NCBI RefSeq assembly: GCF_023208015.1 | Contig: NZ_CP051627.1 | Span: 682,001 to 746,000 of the forward strand | Source of the DNA: Thermobifida alba | GTDB lineage: Bacteria; Actinomycetota; Actinomycetes; Streptosporangiales; Streptosporangiaceae | Direction: 5' to 3' | DNA length: 64,000 nt | Shown: in pieces, positions 51,037-59,443 of the stretch | Numbering within the stretch: the stretch's first letter is position 1 | Layout: each line of letters opens with the position of its first letter | The notes under the pieces: model-generated | What the model saw: the letters and a program-made list of their open reading frames with translations, nothing else | Told to the model about the DNA's origin: nothing | Database searches by the model: none | Made by a program: the position numbers and the translations under genes

Positions 51037-52287
51037 TCAGCCGATGACGGCTTCGGACGGGGGCAGCACCCGCTCGCCGGGGGTGAACTTCGCGGGGATG
51101 CTGCGGAAGCCCACGTTGGTGCCCTGGTCGTGGAAGTGCTGCAGGGAGTCGAAGTCGATCGTGTAGTCGGGCATGCGGGTGAGGATCTCCTGCAGCAGCC
51201 GCTTGGCCATCAGGCGGCCGAGGTGGGAGCCCGCGCACCGGTGGACGCCGATGCCGAAGGCGACGTGGCGGTTGGGCCACCGCTTGATGTCGATGGTGTC
51301 GGGGTTCTCGAACTGCTCCTCGTCGCGGTTGGCCGAGGCCCACGACAGCAGGACCCGGTCGCCCTTCTTCATCGGGCAGCCGTGGAACTCCACGTCGCGG
51401 GTGACGGTCCGGGCCAGGGCCTGGGTGGGGGAGAAGACGCGGAGGAACTCCTCCACCGCGCGGTCGAGCAGGCTGAGGTCGTCGATGAGCTCCTGGCGGA
51501 CGTCGGGGTTCTTGGCCAGCCAGACCAGGGCCTGGCTCACCAGCGAGGCCGTGGTGCCGGTGCCGCCGGAGACGAGCAGGTCGACCATGGCGAAGACCTC
51601 CTCGTCGGTGATCGGGCGGCCGTCGATCTCCTGGGAGACCAGGAAGCTGATCACGTCGTCGGTGGGCTGCTCGCGCCGGGCCCGGATGGTGTCCCACATC
51701 TGCTGGGACAGGGCGGGCAGTTCCACCTCGACGGCGTGGCGGAACGCCTCGCTGCCCTGGGGCTCGGCCAGGGTGGCGCGGTGGGCGTCGGCGTAGCGCT
51801 TCCAGTCCTTCACGGGCAGGCCCAGCCAGTCGATGGTGACGATCGCGGGCACGCCGATGATCGTGGTGAAGTCGCACTCGCCCGTCTCGATGACGCTGTC
51901 GACGAAGGCGGTGGTGTAGCGCTCCACCATCTCCTTCATCCGGTCCACCGCGGAGGGCGCGGTGACCTGGTTGACGATCTTGCGGTACTTGCGGAACTCC
52001 GGCGGGTCGACCTCGATGGGGATGTGGTGGTACATCGGGGTCGGGGGGATGACGATGGCCAGGCCGTCGGTGCCGGCGGCCTCGCGGGTGGAGGAGAACA
52101 GCTCGTCGTCACGGGCCGCGTCGAACACGCTCTGGTAGTCCGACAGCACCCAGTAGCCGCCGTGCGCCTCGGTCCAGCCTCGCTTGTGGGACTGCCGCAG
52201 GGCGCGGTACGAGGCCACCGGGTCGCTGGCGTGCTCCGGTGAGTGGTGGTCGAAGTTGATCACCGGGCAGCGCGTGGGGTTGCTCAT
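51037..52287 (-). CDS. Cytochrome P450 of the catabolic cluster
   Basis: This 416-residue class I P450 has the haem loop FGIGVHRCAGSHLGR, the I-helix LVSGGTGTTASLVSQAL and the ExxR motif in AVEEFLRVFSP. The N-terminal region (YWVLSDYQSVFDAARDDELF, then IPIEVDPPEFRKYRKIVNQV) resembles catabolic P450s that hydroxylate terpenoid or other hydrophobic substrates rather than biosynthetic ones. The reductase follows 27 bp downstream on the same strand, and a [3Fe-4S] ferredoxin is divergent 180 bp upstream, so all redox partners are present. Its promoter shares a box with two acyl-CoA gene promoters. The substrate is unknown. Confidence 0.95.
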   Translation of the reverse strand: MSNPTRCPVINFDHHSPEHASDPVASYRALRQSHKRGWTEAHGGYWVLSDYQSVFDAARDDELFSSTREAAGTDGLAIVIPPTPMYHHIPIEVDPPEFRKYRKIVNQVTAPSAVDRMKEMVERYTTAFVDSVIETGECDFTTIIGVPAIVTIDWLGLPVKDWKRYADAHRATLAEPQGSEAFRHAVEVELPALSQQMWDTIRARREQPTDDVISFLVSQEIDGRPITDEEVFAMVDLLVSGGTGTTASLVSQALVWLAKNPDVRQELIDDLSLLDRAVEEFLRVFSPTQALARTVTRDVEFHGCPMKKGDRVLLSWASANRDEEQFENPDTIDIKRWPNRHVAFGIGVHRCAGSHLGRLMAKRLLQEILTRMPDYTIDFDSLQHFHDQGTNVGFRSIPAKFTPGERVLPPSEAVIG

Positions 52288-52389
52288 GCTGTGTGCCCTT
52301 CCTGTCGTGCGCGGAAGTCCGTTGTGACCTGTGTGGTTATGGTCTGTGACCAGTGCTCGGATGCTGTGTGATTTTCATTGCGGTCCTGG

Positions 52390-52403
52390 TGATAATCGTT
52401 ATA
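52390..52403 (-). promoter_or_regulatory. Shared promoter box, P450 copy
   Basis: On the minus strand the sequence reads TATAACGATTATCA, about 105 bp upstream of the P450 start, in an AT-rich island between the P450 and ferredoxin genes. The first six bases fit a -10 element. Eleven of the first thirteen bases match the box at 58102. Confidence 0.6.
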
Positions 52404-52466
52404 CTCAAAAGCATCAATGTCAAGATGGCCAGGGAGTAAGGGGTCTCTGGTCCCGAGGAGGGCAAC

Positions 52467-52658
52467 ATGCGCGTCCGAGTCGACGGAAAGCAGTGCCAGG
52501 GGCACGGTGTGTGCTACATGACCGCGCCCGACGTGTTCGCGCCGCGCGAGGAGGACGGGCACGCCTACGTGCTCCACGACGAGGTGGGCCCGGAGTTGGA
52601 GGCCGCGGCCAGGGAGGGCGCGGACGTCTGCCCGGAGCGGGCCATCACCGTCGAGTGA
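52467..52658 (+). CDS. P450-linked [3Fe-4S] ferredoxin
   Basis: This 63-residue ferredoxin is of the CYP-partner type. The cluster ligands are in KQCQGHGVCYM and GADVCPERAI. The second Cys of a normal [4Fe-4S] motif is His (CxxHxxC), as in many actinomycete P450 ferredoxins with [3Fe-4S] or heteroleptic clusters. It should shuttle electrons from the reductase to the P450. ATG 52467 has GGAGGGCAAC upstream. It is divergent from the P450/reductase operon and followed by the MDR gene 145 bp later. Confidence 0.95.
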   Translation: MRVRVDGKQCQGHGVCYMTAPDVFAPREEDGHAYVLHDEVGPELEAAAREGADVCPERAITVE

Positions 52659-52803
52659 GGCGAACCGGGCGCGGGGCCGCGTCTCCCCCTGGAGAGGCGG
52701 GGCCCCGGCACACGGCCCGGTCCCGGTGGTCGCAGCAGCTCCGAGAAGGGGCGGGATCTATACTCCGGCAGACCGATCGCCCACGACGCCGAGGGGAAAG
52801 TGG

Positions 52804-53772
52804 ATGTTCGCCGTCTACGCCGAGAGCTTCTCGCCCGATGACCCGCTGTCCGCGCTGCGCCTGGGGGAGCGCCCCGACCCCGAACCCGCCGCGGGCTGGG
52901 CGGTGGTCACGGTCCGGGCCGCCTCCCTCAACCACCACGACGTCTGGTCGCTGCGCGGGGTGGGCCTGCGCGAGGAGCAGCTGCCGATGATCCTCGGCTG
53001 CGATGCCGCCGGGTACGACGAGGACGGCAACGAGGTGGTCGTCCACGCCGTCGTCAGCAGCCCCGACTGGGTCGGCGACGAGACCCTCGACCCGAAGCGC
53101 TCCCTGCTCAGCGAACGCCACCAGGGGACCCTGGCCGAGAAGGTGGCCGTGCCCCGGCGCAACCTCGTCCCCAAACCGAAGTCGCTGTCCTTCGAGGAGG
53201 CCGCCTGCCTGCCGACCGCGTGGCTGACCGCCTACCGGATGCTGTTCACCCAGGCCGGGCTGAAGCCGGGGGACAGCGTGCTGGTGCAGGGTGCGGGCGG
53301 CGGTGTGGCCACCGCGCTGATCGCCCTGGGCCGCGCGGCGGGACTGCGGGTCTTCGCCACCAGCCGCGACAGCGCCAAACGCGAACGCGCCCTGGAACTG
53401 GGCGCGCACGAGACCTTCGAGCCCGGCGAGCGTCTTCCGGCGCGGGTGGACGCCGTCATGGAGACCGTCGGCAGGGCCACCTGGTCGCACTCGGTCAAGT
53501 CGCTGCGTCCCGGAGGCACCGTGGTCATCGCGGGGACGACCTCGGGCGCCAACCCCGACAACGCCGAACTGACGCGGATCTTCTTCCAGCAGATGCGCGT
53601 GCAGGGCTCCACCATGGGCACCCGCCGCGAACTCGACCAGCTGGTGAACTTCCTCGACATCACCGGAGTGCGTCCGGTCATCCACGACACGATGCCGCTG
53701 GAGCGGGCGCGCGACGGTTTCGCGGCCATGATCGCGGGGGAGCTGTTCGGCAAGATCGTCTTCACCCGGTGA
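52804..53772 (+). CDS. Quinone-oxidoreductase-like MDR dehydrogenase
   Basis: This 322-residue medium-chain oxidoreductase lacks the zinc-site Cys of alcohol dehydrogenases: the N-terminal region reads AASLNHHDVWSLRGVGLREE and GCDAAGYDEDGNEVV. The nucleotide motif is VLVQGAGGGVATALIALGRA, with Ser/Arg after beta-2 (FATSRDSAKRERAL) favouring NADPH. It may reduce an enone or oxidise an alcohol made by the P450. ATG 52804 has AGGGGAAAG upstream; the open frame extends to 52726 without similarity. A strong palindromic terminator follows 70 bp after the stop. Confidence 0.9.
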   Translation: MFAVYAESFSPDDPLSALRLGERPDPEPAAGWAVVTVRAASLNHHDVWSLRGVGLREEQLPMILGCDAAGYDEDGNEVVVHAVVSSPDWVGDETLDPKRSLLSERHQGTLAEKVAVPRRNLVPKPKSLSFEEAACLPTAWLTAYRMLFTQAGLKPGDSVLVQGAGGGVATALIALGRAAGLRVFATSRDSAKRERALELGAHETFEPGERLPARVDAVMETVGRATWSHSVKSLRPGGTVVIAGTTSGANPDNAELTRIFFQQMRVQGSTMGTRRELDQLVNFLDITGVRPVIHDTMPLERARDGFAAMIAGELFGKIVFTR

Positions 53773-53842
53773 GGGCCGGGGCCGCGCCGGCGCCCGGTTT
53801 TCGGGCCTGAGCCCCTCGGGGCGCAGCCCCCGAGGGATGTCA

Positions 53843-53882
53843 CGGGTGGGCCGCCGCTCCGCGCGGAGCGGCGGCCCACCCG
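53843..53882. terminator. Strong GC-rich hairpin after the MDR gene
   Basis: The inverted repeat has 18-bp arms (beginning CGGGTGGGCCGCC) around GCGC, so the whole 40 bp is a perfect palindrome. It lies 70 bp after the MDR stop and just before the AT-rich GntR promoter. It probably separates the two transcription units. Confidence 0.75.
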
Positions 53883-53942
53883 TTCGTGCGCGGAAATTGG
53901 CCCAATCTAAGGCTCTCTGTGCTTGATTTGTTACGGGTGGTA

Positions 53943-53970
53943 TTAGTACTAAGGTAAATTAGTTTAACCA
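53943..53970. promoter_or_regulatory. Promoter region of the GntR gene with FadR-type sites
   Basis: A 10-bp palindrome TTAGTACTAA lies at 53943-53952, and TAGTTTAACCA at 53960-53970 fits the FadR-type GntR consensus TNGTNNNACNA. Both lie 70-100 bp upstream of the regulator start in an AT-rich island. Autoregulation is likely. Confidence 0.6.
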
Positions 53971-54040
53971 TGCGTATCATTAATCTATCCGGGGGTATCC
54001 GTGCCGCCGGAGAGCCGACCGAGACGTGGAGGTGCTTGCC

Positions 54041-54775
54041 ATGGCGCAGCCGCCCCTGAGGCCGCAGAAGACGGCGATGCTGGTCGCCCAGCAGATCGTG
54101 GCCGACATCAATCGACGGGGCAACACGGTGGGAGACCGACTGCCCCCCGAGCGGGTCATGCTCGACGAGTACTCCGTGGGGCGGGGGACCCTGCGCGAGT
54201 CGCTGCGCTTCCTGGAGTTGCAGGGGGTCATCTCGCTGCGTCCCGGCCCGGGCGGCGGCCCCGTCGTCCAGCAGCCGGACGCCAGCAGCCTGACCACCAC
54301 GCTGACCCTGCTCATGCAGTTCGAGAAGGCGCCCTTCCGCACCATCACCGAGGCGCGCACCGCGCTGGAGCCGATGATGGCGCGGCTGGCCTCGGAGCGC
54401 ATGAGCGACGAGAAGCTGGCGGAGCTCAAGGAGAGCGTGGACAACATGCACGAGAACCTGGAGGACCAGGAGGTCTTCCTGGAGGAGAACAAGCGCTTCC
54501 ACGACCTCATCGCCCACGGCTCCGGCAACGTCATGTTCGGCTACCTGGTGGACTCCCTGCTCGGCATCCTGGACGGTTCGGCCATAGGCATCGACTACCC
54601 CCAGTTCCGGCGCGCCGCGGTGCACAAGGCCCATCTGAGCATCTACGAGGCGATCGCCTCCCGCGACCCCGAGGCGTCCGCCGAGGCGATGGCCCGGCAC
54701 ATCCACGAGTACGTCCGCTACGCCGAGAAGAAGTTCCCCGACGTGCTCGACGCGCCCATCGTCTGGAGCTCCTGA
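54041..54775 (+). CDS. FadR-type GntR regulator (FCD domain)
   Basis: This is a 244-residue regulator. The winged HTH covers residues 8-75: VAQQIVADINRRGNTVGDRL, then PPERVMLDEYSVGRGTLRES, and LRFLELQGVISLRPGPGGGP. The FCD effector domain follows, with TITEARTALEPMMARLASER, the metal-binding ENKRFHDLIAHGSGN, and MARHIHEYVRYAEKKFP at the end. FadR-type proteins sense acyl-CoA or organic acids. Located between the P450 part and the thiolase operon, it is the best candidate for controlling the cluster. ATG 54041 has GGAGG eight bases upstream. Confidence 0.93.
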   Translation: MAQPPLRPQKTAMLVAQQIVADINRRGNTVGDRLPPERVMLDEYSVGRGTLRESLRFLELQGVISLRPGPGGGPVVQQPDASSLTTTLTLLMQFEKAPFRTITEARTALEPMMARLASERMSDEKLAELKESVDNMHENLEDQEVFLEENKRFHDLIAHGSGNVMFGYLVDSLLGILDGSAIGIDYPQFRRAAVHKAHLSIYEAIASRDPEASAEAMARHIHEYVRYAEKKFPDVLDAPIVWSS

Positions 54776-54845
54776 GCGGCGCACGGTGACGGCGGCGACG
54801 CCACCCCGTCCCGGTGGTCCGCGTCAAAGGTCCACGCCCACACCA

Positions 54846-54893
54846 CCATACATATAGACGAATGATCTGAATCATGATAAGAAATATGTATGG
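54846..54893. promoter_or_regulatory. Inverted repeat enclosing the thiolase start
   Basis: Perfect 10-bp arms CCATACATAT (54846-54855) and ATATGTATGG (54884-54893) flank an inner repeat ATGAT-CTGA-ATCAT. The right arm contains the thiolase start codon ATG 54890. No ribosome-binding site is visible, so the message may be leaderless or the hairpin may gate translation. A bound repressor is the other possibility. Confidence 0.75.
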
Positions 54894-56083
54894 CAAAAGC
54901 GCGATCCAACGATGTGGTCATCGTCGACGCGGTGCGCACCGCCGCCGGTCGCGGACGTGAGGGCGGAGCCCTCGCCGACGTCCACCCGGTGGACCTGCTC
55001 GCCCAGACCCTCAGCCAACTGATCTCGCGCCACGACCTGGACCCGGGGACCGTGGACGACGTCATCATCGGATGCGTGTCGCAGGTGGGCGAGCAGTCGG
55101 CGACCCCCGGCCGCATGGCCTGGCTCGGCGCCGGCTTCCCCACCCACGTCCCGGCCACGACCATCGACCGCAAGTGCGGCTCCAGCCAGCAGGCGGTCCA
55201 CTTCGCCGCCCAGGGCATCATGGCCGGCTCCTACGACATCGTGGTCGCCGGCGGCGTGGAGTCGATGAGCCGCGTCGTCATGGGTTCCGCGCGCATGGGT
55301 GCCGACCCCTACGGCGCCCTGGTCGCCGAGCGCTACGCCCCCGGCCTGGTCTCCCAGGGAGTGGCGGCCGAACTGGTCGCGGCGCGCTGGAAACTGGACC
55401 GCACCGCGCTGGACGAGTACTCCGTCCGCTCCCACCGACTCGCCGCCCAGACCCAGGAGGCGGGCCTGTTCGACCGGGAGATCGTCCCGGTACAGACGCC
55501 TGCGGGCACCGTCGACCGCGACGAGACGATCCGCCCGAACAGCACCGTCGAGAAGCTCGCCGGCCTCAAGACCGTCTTCGCCACCCCCGAGCTGTCCGAG
55601 CGCTTCCCCGAGATCGACTGGAGCATCACCGCGGGCAACTCCTCGCAGATCACCGACGGGGCCAGCGCGCTGCTGCTGATGAGCCGCGCCAAGTGCGAGG
55701 AGCTCGGCTACACCCCGCGCGCCCGCGTCCACTCCATGGCGGTGTGCGGTGACGACCCGCTGCTCATGCTGACCGCGCCCATCCCGGCCACCCGGAAGGT
55801 CCTGGAGCGCTCCGGCCTGTCGCTGTCCGACATCGACCACGTCGAGATCAACGAGGCGTTCGCCCCGGTCCCCCTGGCCTGGCTCGCCGAGTTCGACATC
55901 GACGCCGCGAAGGTCAACCCCAGGGGCGGCGCGATCGCGCTCGGACACCCGCTCGGCGCCTCGGGCGCGCGGCTGATGACCACGATGCTGCACGCCCTGG
56001 AGGACAACGACCAGCAGTTCGGCCTGCAGTTGATGTGCGAGGCCGGCGGGATGGCCAACGCCACCATCATCGAACGCATCTGA
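54890..56083 (+). CDS. Thiolase (acetyl-CoA acyltransferase)
   Basis: This 397-residue thiolase has the nucleophile Cys in TIDRKCGSSQQAVHFAAQG. The NEAFAPV segment holds the Asn/Glu, GGAIALGHPLGASGARLMTT holds the His, and the second Cys is in MCEAGGMANATIIER, where the family norm is CxGGG. It should catalyse thiolytic cleavage of a 3-ketoacyl-CoA, the last step of a beta-oxidation round. It heads an operon with an SDR and a crotonase (gaps of 29 and 49 bp). ATG 54890 sits inside an inverted repeat. Confidence 0.95.
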   Translation: MAKARSNDVVIVDAVRTAAGRGREGGALADVHPVDLLAQTLSQLISRHDLDPGTVDDVIIGCVSQVGEQSATPGRMAWLGAGFPTHVPATTIDRKCGSSQQAVHFAAQGIMAGSYDIVVAGGVESMSRVVMGSARMGADPYGALVAERYAPGLVSQGVAAELVAARWKLDRTALDEYSVRSHRLAAQTQEAGLFDREIVPVQTPAGTVDRDETIRPNSTVEKLAGLKTVFATPELSERFPEIDWSITAGNSSQITDGASALLLMSRAKCEELGYTPRARVHSMAVCGDDPLLMLTAPIPATRKVLERSGLSLSDIDHVEINEAFAPVPLAWLAEFDIDAAKVNPRGGAIALGHPLGASGARLMTTMLHALEDNDQQFGLQLMCEAGGMANATIIERI

Positions 56084-56112
56084 CAGCGACACCGACTTTC
56101 GGAGGAGACAGC

Positions 56113-56871
56113 GTGGACGTCAACGGAGCTTCCGTCGTCGTGACCGGAGGGGCCTCCGGCCTGGGCGCGGCGACCGCGGCGCGGCTGGCCAAGCAGGGGG
56201 CCCACGTGGTCATCGTCGACCTGCCCCAGTCGAAGGGCGCGGAGGTGGCCGAGCAGATCGGCGGGCAGTTCGCCCCCGCGGACGTGACCGACCCCGACGC
56301 GGTCGACGCCGCGCTCGACCTCGCCGAGGCCAAGGCCCCGCTGCGCGCGCTGGTGCACTGCGCCGGCCGCGGCGCCACCGTGCGCGTGGTCGAGAAGGAC
56401 GGCAGCCCCGGCTCCCTGGAGACCTACGAGCAGATCGTCCGGATCAACCTGTTCGGCACGTTCAACGTGCTGCGCCTGGCCGCCGCCCGGATGGCGAAGA
56501 ACGAGGTCGCCGACGAGGAGCGGGGCGTGTGCGTGCTGACCGCCTCGGTCGCCGCCTACGAGGGCCAGATCGGGCAGATCCCCTACGCCTCGGCCAAGGC
56601 CGGTGTGGCGGGGATGACCATCGTCGCCGCCCGCGACCTGGCCTCCAAGAAGATCAGGGTCGCCACGATCGCCCCGGGCGTGTTCGACACCCCCATCCTC
56701 AGCCGCTTCTCCCAGGAGATCCGCGACGCCCTCGGCAGGTCGGTGCCGCACCCCAACCGGCTGGGCCACGTCGACGAGTACGCCATGCTCGCCCAGCACA
56801 TCATCGAGAACAAGATGATCAACGGCGAGGTCATCCGTCTCGACGGCGCCATGCGCATGAGCGCGCGCTGA
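56113..56871 (+). CDS. SDR, probable 3-hydroxyacyl-CoA dehydrogenase type II
   Basis: This 252-residue SDR resembles HSD17B10-like (type 2) 3-hydroxyacyl-CoA dehydrogenases. The cofactor motif is VVVTGGASGLGAATAARLAK with Asp after beta-2 (VIVDLPQSKG), so NAD. The catalytic Ser is in VLTASVAAYEG and YASAK follows. The IAPGVFDTPIL segment and the terminal NGEVIRLDGAMRM are typical of that group. Within the operon it would oxidise the 3-hydroxyacyl-CoA formed by the crotonase, giving the thiolase substrate. GTG 56113 has GGAGGAGA upstream. Confidence 0.93.
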   Translation: MDVNGASVVVTGGASGLGAATAARLAKQGAHVVIVDLPQSKGAEVAEQIGGQFAPADVTDPDAVDAALDLAEAKAPLRALVHCAGRGATVRVVEKDGSPGSLETYEQIVRINLFGTFNVLRLAAARMAKNEVADEERGVCVLTASVAAYEGQIGQIPYASAKAGVAGMTIVAARDLASKKIRVATIAPGVFDTPILSRFSQEIRDALGRSVPHPNRLGHVDEYAMLAQHIIENKMINGEVIRLDGAMRMSAR

Positions 56872-56920
56872 GGAACCGGACCCACCCGCCGCGGCGGGGC
56901 AGCAGGAGAGAGAACCGAAG

Positions 56921-57706
56921 ATGAGCAGCACCACCAACGACGACGCACCCGAGCTCCTCGTCGAGGAACGCGGGCGGGTGCTCGTGCTCACCATGAACCG
57001 TCCCCGGGCCCGCAACGCGATGTCGCAGGCGATGGCCTTCCAGATCGCCGAGGCCCTGGAGACCCTGGACAGCCGCCCCGACCTCAGCGTCGGCGTCATC
57101 ACCGGGGCGGGCGGCACGTTCTGCGCGGGGATGGACCTCAAGGGCTTCGCCCGCGGCGAGCGTCCGATCGTGCCGGGGCGGGGGTTCGCCGGCCTGGTCC
57201 AGAAGCCGCCGCGCAAGCCGCTGATCGCGGCGGTGGAGGGCTACGCGCTGGCCGGGGGCTTCGAGATCGTGCTCGCGAGCGACCTGATCGTGGCCTCCAG
57301 GGAGGCGAAGTTCGGCCTGCCCGAGGTCAAGCGCGGGCTCACCGCCGCGGCGGGCGGCCTGCTGCGGCTGCAGCACCGCATCCCCTACCACCTGGCCATG
57401 GAACTCGTCCTCACCGGCCGGATGTGGCCGGCCACCGAGGCCGCCGAGGTGCGTCTGGTCAACCGGCTCACCGAGCCCGGCAAGGCGTTCGAAGCGGCGC
57501 TCGACCTCGCCGAGGAGGTCGCCGCCAACGCGCCCCTGGCCCTGGCCGCCTCCAAGCAGGTGCTGGTCAACTCGGTGGACTGGCCGCTGGACACCCAGTT
57601 CGAGCGCCAGGAGGAGTACGTCGACCCGGTGCGCAACTCCGCCGACGCCAAGGAGGGGGCGCTCGCGTTCGTCGAGAAGCGCGAGCCGCGCTGGACCGGC
57701 CGGTAG
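56921..57706 (+). CDS. Enoyl-CoA hydratase (crotonase family)
   Basis: This is a 261-residue crotonase. The oxyanion-hole motifs are TFCAGMDLKGFARGE and EGYALAGGFEIVLASDLIVA. The catalytic Glu region reads AKFGLPEVKRGLTAAAGGLL. The C-terminal helix carries LDTQFERQEEYVDPVRNSAD. It should hydrate a 2-enoyl-CoA to the 3-hydroxyacyl-CoA taken by the SDR upstream. ATG 56921 has AGGAGAGAG upstream. A GC-rich hairpin at 57790-57815 ends the operon. Confidence 0.94.
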   Translation: MSSTTNDDAPELLVEERGRVLVLTMNRPRARNAMSQAMAFQIAEALETLDSRPDLSVGVITGAGGTFCAGMDLKGFARGERPIVPGRGFAGLVQKPPRKPLIAAVEGYALAGGFEIVLASDLIVASREAKFGLPEVKRGLTAAAGGLLRLQHRIPYHLAMELVLTGRMWPATEAAEVRLVNRLTEPGKAFEAALDLAEEVAANAPLALAASKQVLVNSVDWPLDTQFERQEEYVDPVRNSADAKEGALAFVEKREPRWTGR

Positions 57707-57789
57707 GCCGGTTCGCGCAGGCGGTGCGGTCCGGGGAGGACCGGGACCGCACCGCCGCGGCCGCGCGGGGTGTGGAATACGGAAAGCTC

Positions 57790-57815
57790 GGGGGCGCCCT
57801 CACGGGGGCGCCCCC
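57790..57815 (+). terminator. Hairpin ending the thiolase operon
   Basis: The arms GGGGGCGCCC and GGGCGCCCCC are perfectly complementary around TCACGG, 84 bp after the crotonase stop. There is no T-run, as usual in this GC-rich group. Confidence 0.75.
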
Positions 57816-58101
57816 GACGTGTCACGGCGGGGGCCGGCCCGGGACCGAAATCAGCACATAATTGCTGATCAACATAAGCATAATTATGGTAGGATCGTTT
57901 CTGATGTGAGAGGTGTCGCCGCGGCCTCCCGGCACGCCCGGCGGGCGCCCGTCCCGGAGTCGCGGGGCGGGGGTTTCGCGGGGGAGGGCGGGTCGAAGGG
58001 CGCGTCCGGTGCCCGGTGTTCCGGACGGCGGGGGAGTGCCCCCGGGGGCGGTCGCCGTGAGGTGGCTGTTGACCTGGGGGAAGCTGGATGCTGAAATCTA
58101 G

Positions 58102-58115
58102 TATAATGATTAACC
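58102..58115 (+). promoter_or_regulatory. Shared promoter box, first acyl-CoA dehydrogenase copy
   Basis: TATAATGATTAACC lies 23-36 bp before the start codon. TATAAT is a perfect -10, so transcription would begin near 58114, leaving a leader of about 24 nt with the GGAAGGGG ribosome-binding site. GATTA after the -10 is the part shared with the P450 and second SDR promoters. Confidence 0.65.
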
Positions 58116-58137
58116 AAGACCGGAAGGGGACAGCCCC

Positions 58138-59301
58138 ATGACGGCCAGACCCGTCGATGAGTACACGGAGATCCGCGAACTGGCTGCGAAGGTCGCCCGT
58201 GAGGTGTACGGACCGATCGCCGAGCAGTTGGACGTCGAGCGGAAGCCGATCTCGGTCGAAGAGCGGCTCCGCCTGGGCGAACTCGGCTTCCTCGGCATCG
58301 CCCACCCGGAGCGCTACGGCGGCGCCGGGGCCCCGCTGGCCCAGGCCCTGGCGGTGATCGAGGAGTTCGCCCGGGTCTGCCGCCCGGCCGCCTTCCAGAT
58401 CTTCGAGGCCAACACCGGACCGGCCCAGGTGATCAACCACCTGGGCACCGAGGAGCAGCGCGAGCGCTGGCTGCCGGACATCATCTCCGGGGCCAAGACC
58501 ATGGCCGTCGCCATCTCCGAGCCCGACGCCGGCTCCGCCGCGACCGACATGCGCACCACCGCCCGCCCCTCCGGCGACGGCTACGTGATCACCGGCAACA
58601 AGCGGTGGATCTCCAACGGCGGCGAGGCCGACCAGTACCTCGTCTACGCCCGGCTCAACGACGAACCCGGCTCCCGGGCGATCGGCGCGCTGGTGGTCGA
58701 CAAGGGCACCCCCGGCCTCAGCTTCGGCCCCCCGGAACGGCTCATGGGCTTCCGCGGCATCCCCTCGGCCGACGTCATCTTCGACGAGGTGTGGGTCCCC
58801 AAGGAGAACCTGGTCGTCCCCGCGGGCGGTTTCGGCAAGCTGTTCGGGGTCTTCTCCATCGAGCGGCTCGGCAACACCACGATGAGCCTGGCCATCGGCC
58901 AGGAGGCGCTGGACCGCACCATCAAGTACGTCCAGGAGCGCGAGCAGTTCGGCAAGCAGCTCATCGAGTTCCAGAGCGTCCAGCTCACCCTGGCCGACAT
59001 GGTGATGCAGGTGGACTCCGCCCGGCTGCTGCAGCAGCGCGCCGCGGCCAGCGCCGAGGGCGGCAAGCTGCCCGACCCGCTGCAGGTCTCCCTGGCCAAG
59101 TGCGCCGCCAACGAGATGGCCAAGCGGGTCACCGACCTGGCCATGCAGCTGCACGGCGGCAACGGGTACACCGAGGAGTACGGCATCGAGCGGCTGCACC
59201 GCGACGCCCACGGCTGGGCCATCGCGGGCGGCACGCCGAACATGCAGCGCATGCGCATCGTCTCCGAACTGCTGGGCCGCAAGTTCAACCAGCGCCGCTA
59301 G
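58138..59301 (+). CDS. Acyl-CoA dehydrogenase 1
   Basis: This is a 387-residue FAD-dependent acyl-CoA dehydrogenase. The flavin/substrate motif is VAISEPDAGSAATDMRTTAR. KRWISNGGEADQY and REQFGKQLIEFQSVQLTLAD follow, and the C terminus has QLHGGNGYTEEYGIERLHRD. At the position of the common catalytic YEGT the sequence reads AIAGGTPNMQRMRI, so the base must come from another position, as in isovaleryl-CoA-type enzymes, or the specificity differs. It should introduce a 2,3-double bond and pass electrons to ETF. ATG 58138 has GGAAGGGG upstream. It stands as its own unit between two promoters. Confidence 0.94.
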   Translation: MTARPVDEYTEIRELAAKVAREVYGPIAEQLDVERKPISVEERLRLGELGFLGIAHPERYGGAGAPLAQALAVIEEFARVCRPAAFQIFEANTGPAQVINHLGTEEQRERWLPDIISGAKTMAVAISEPDAGSAATDMRTTARPSGDGYVITGNKRWISNGGEADQYLVYARLNDEPGSRAIGALVVDKGTPGLSFGPPERLMGFRGIPSADVIFDEVWVPKENLVVPAGGFGKLFGVFSIERLGNTTMSLAIGQEALDRTIKYVQEREQFGKQLIEFQSVQLTLADMVMQVDSARLLQQRAAASAEGGKLPDPLQVSLAKCAANEMAKRVTDLAMQLHGGNGYTEEYGIERLHRDAHGWAIAGGTPNMQRMRIVSELLGRKFNQRR

Positions 59302-59443
59302 GGCCTCTCGGCGGGCCCGGGGAACGGGTGGCCCCGCCGCGGGATGCGGCGGGGCCACCCGGGCGGTGTCCGCGGGACGGTCTGCCGGACAGGCCCTGGA
59401 CGGGCCGTTTCAGCACACAGCTTCGAGCGAGAAGAGGGCGATC

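Larger units (their letters stand above)
57707..58137. other. Spacer of 431 bp with terminator, AT-rich site and long leader
   Basis: It contains the hairpin at 57790-57815, an AT-rich island at 57850-57900 with the perfect palindrome CATAATTATG (57879-57888), and about 190 bp of GC-rich leader. A second AT island follows with TATAAT at 58102-58107, just before the acyl-CoA dehydrogenase. Two promoters may therefore feed the next gene. Confidence 0.6.

Noticed and set aside
48710-51877. 1055-codon frame reading through three genes
   Set aside because: Only its last 321 codons, from ATG 49675, match a protein family; the rest is out-of-frame P450 and reductase sequence.
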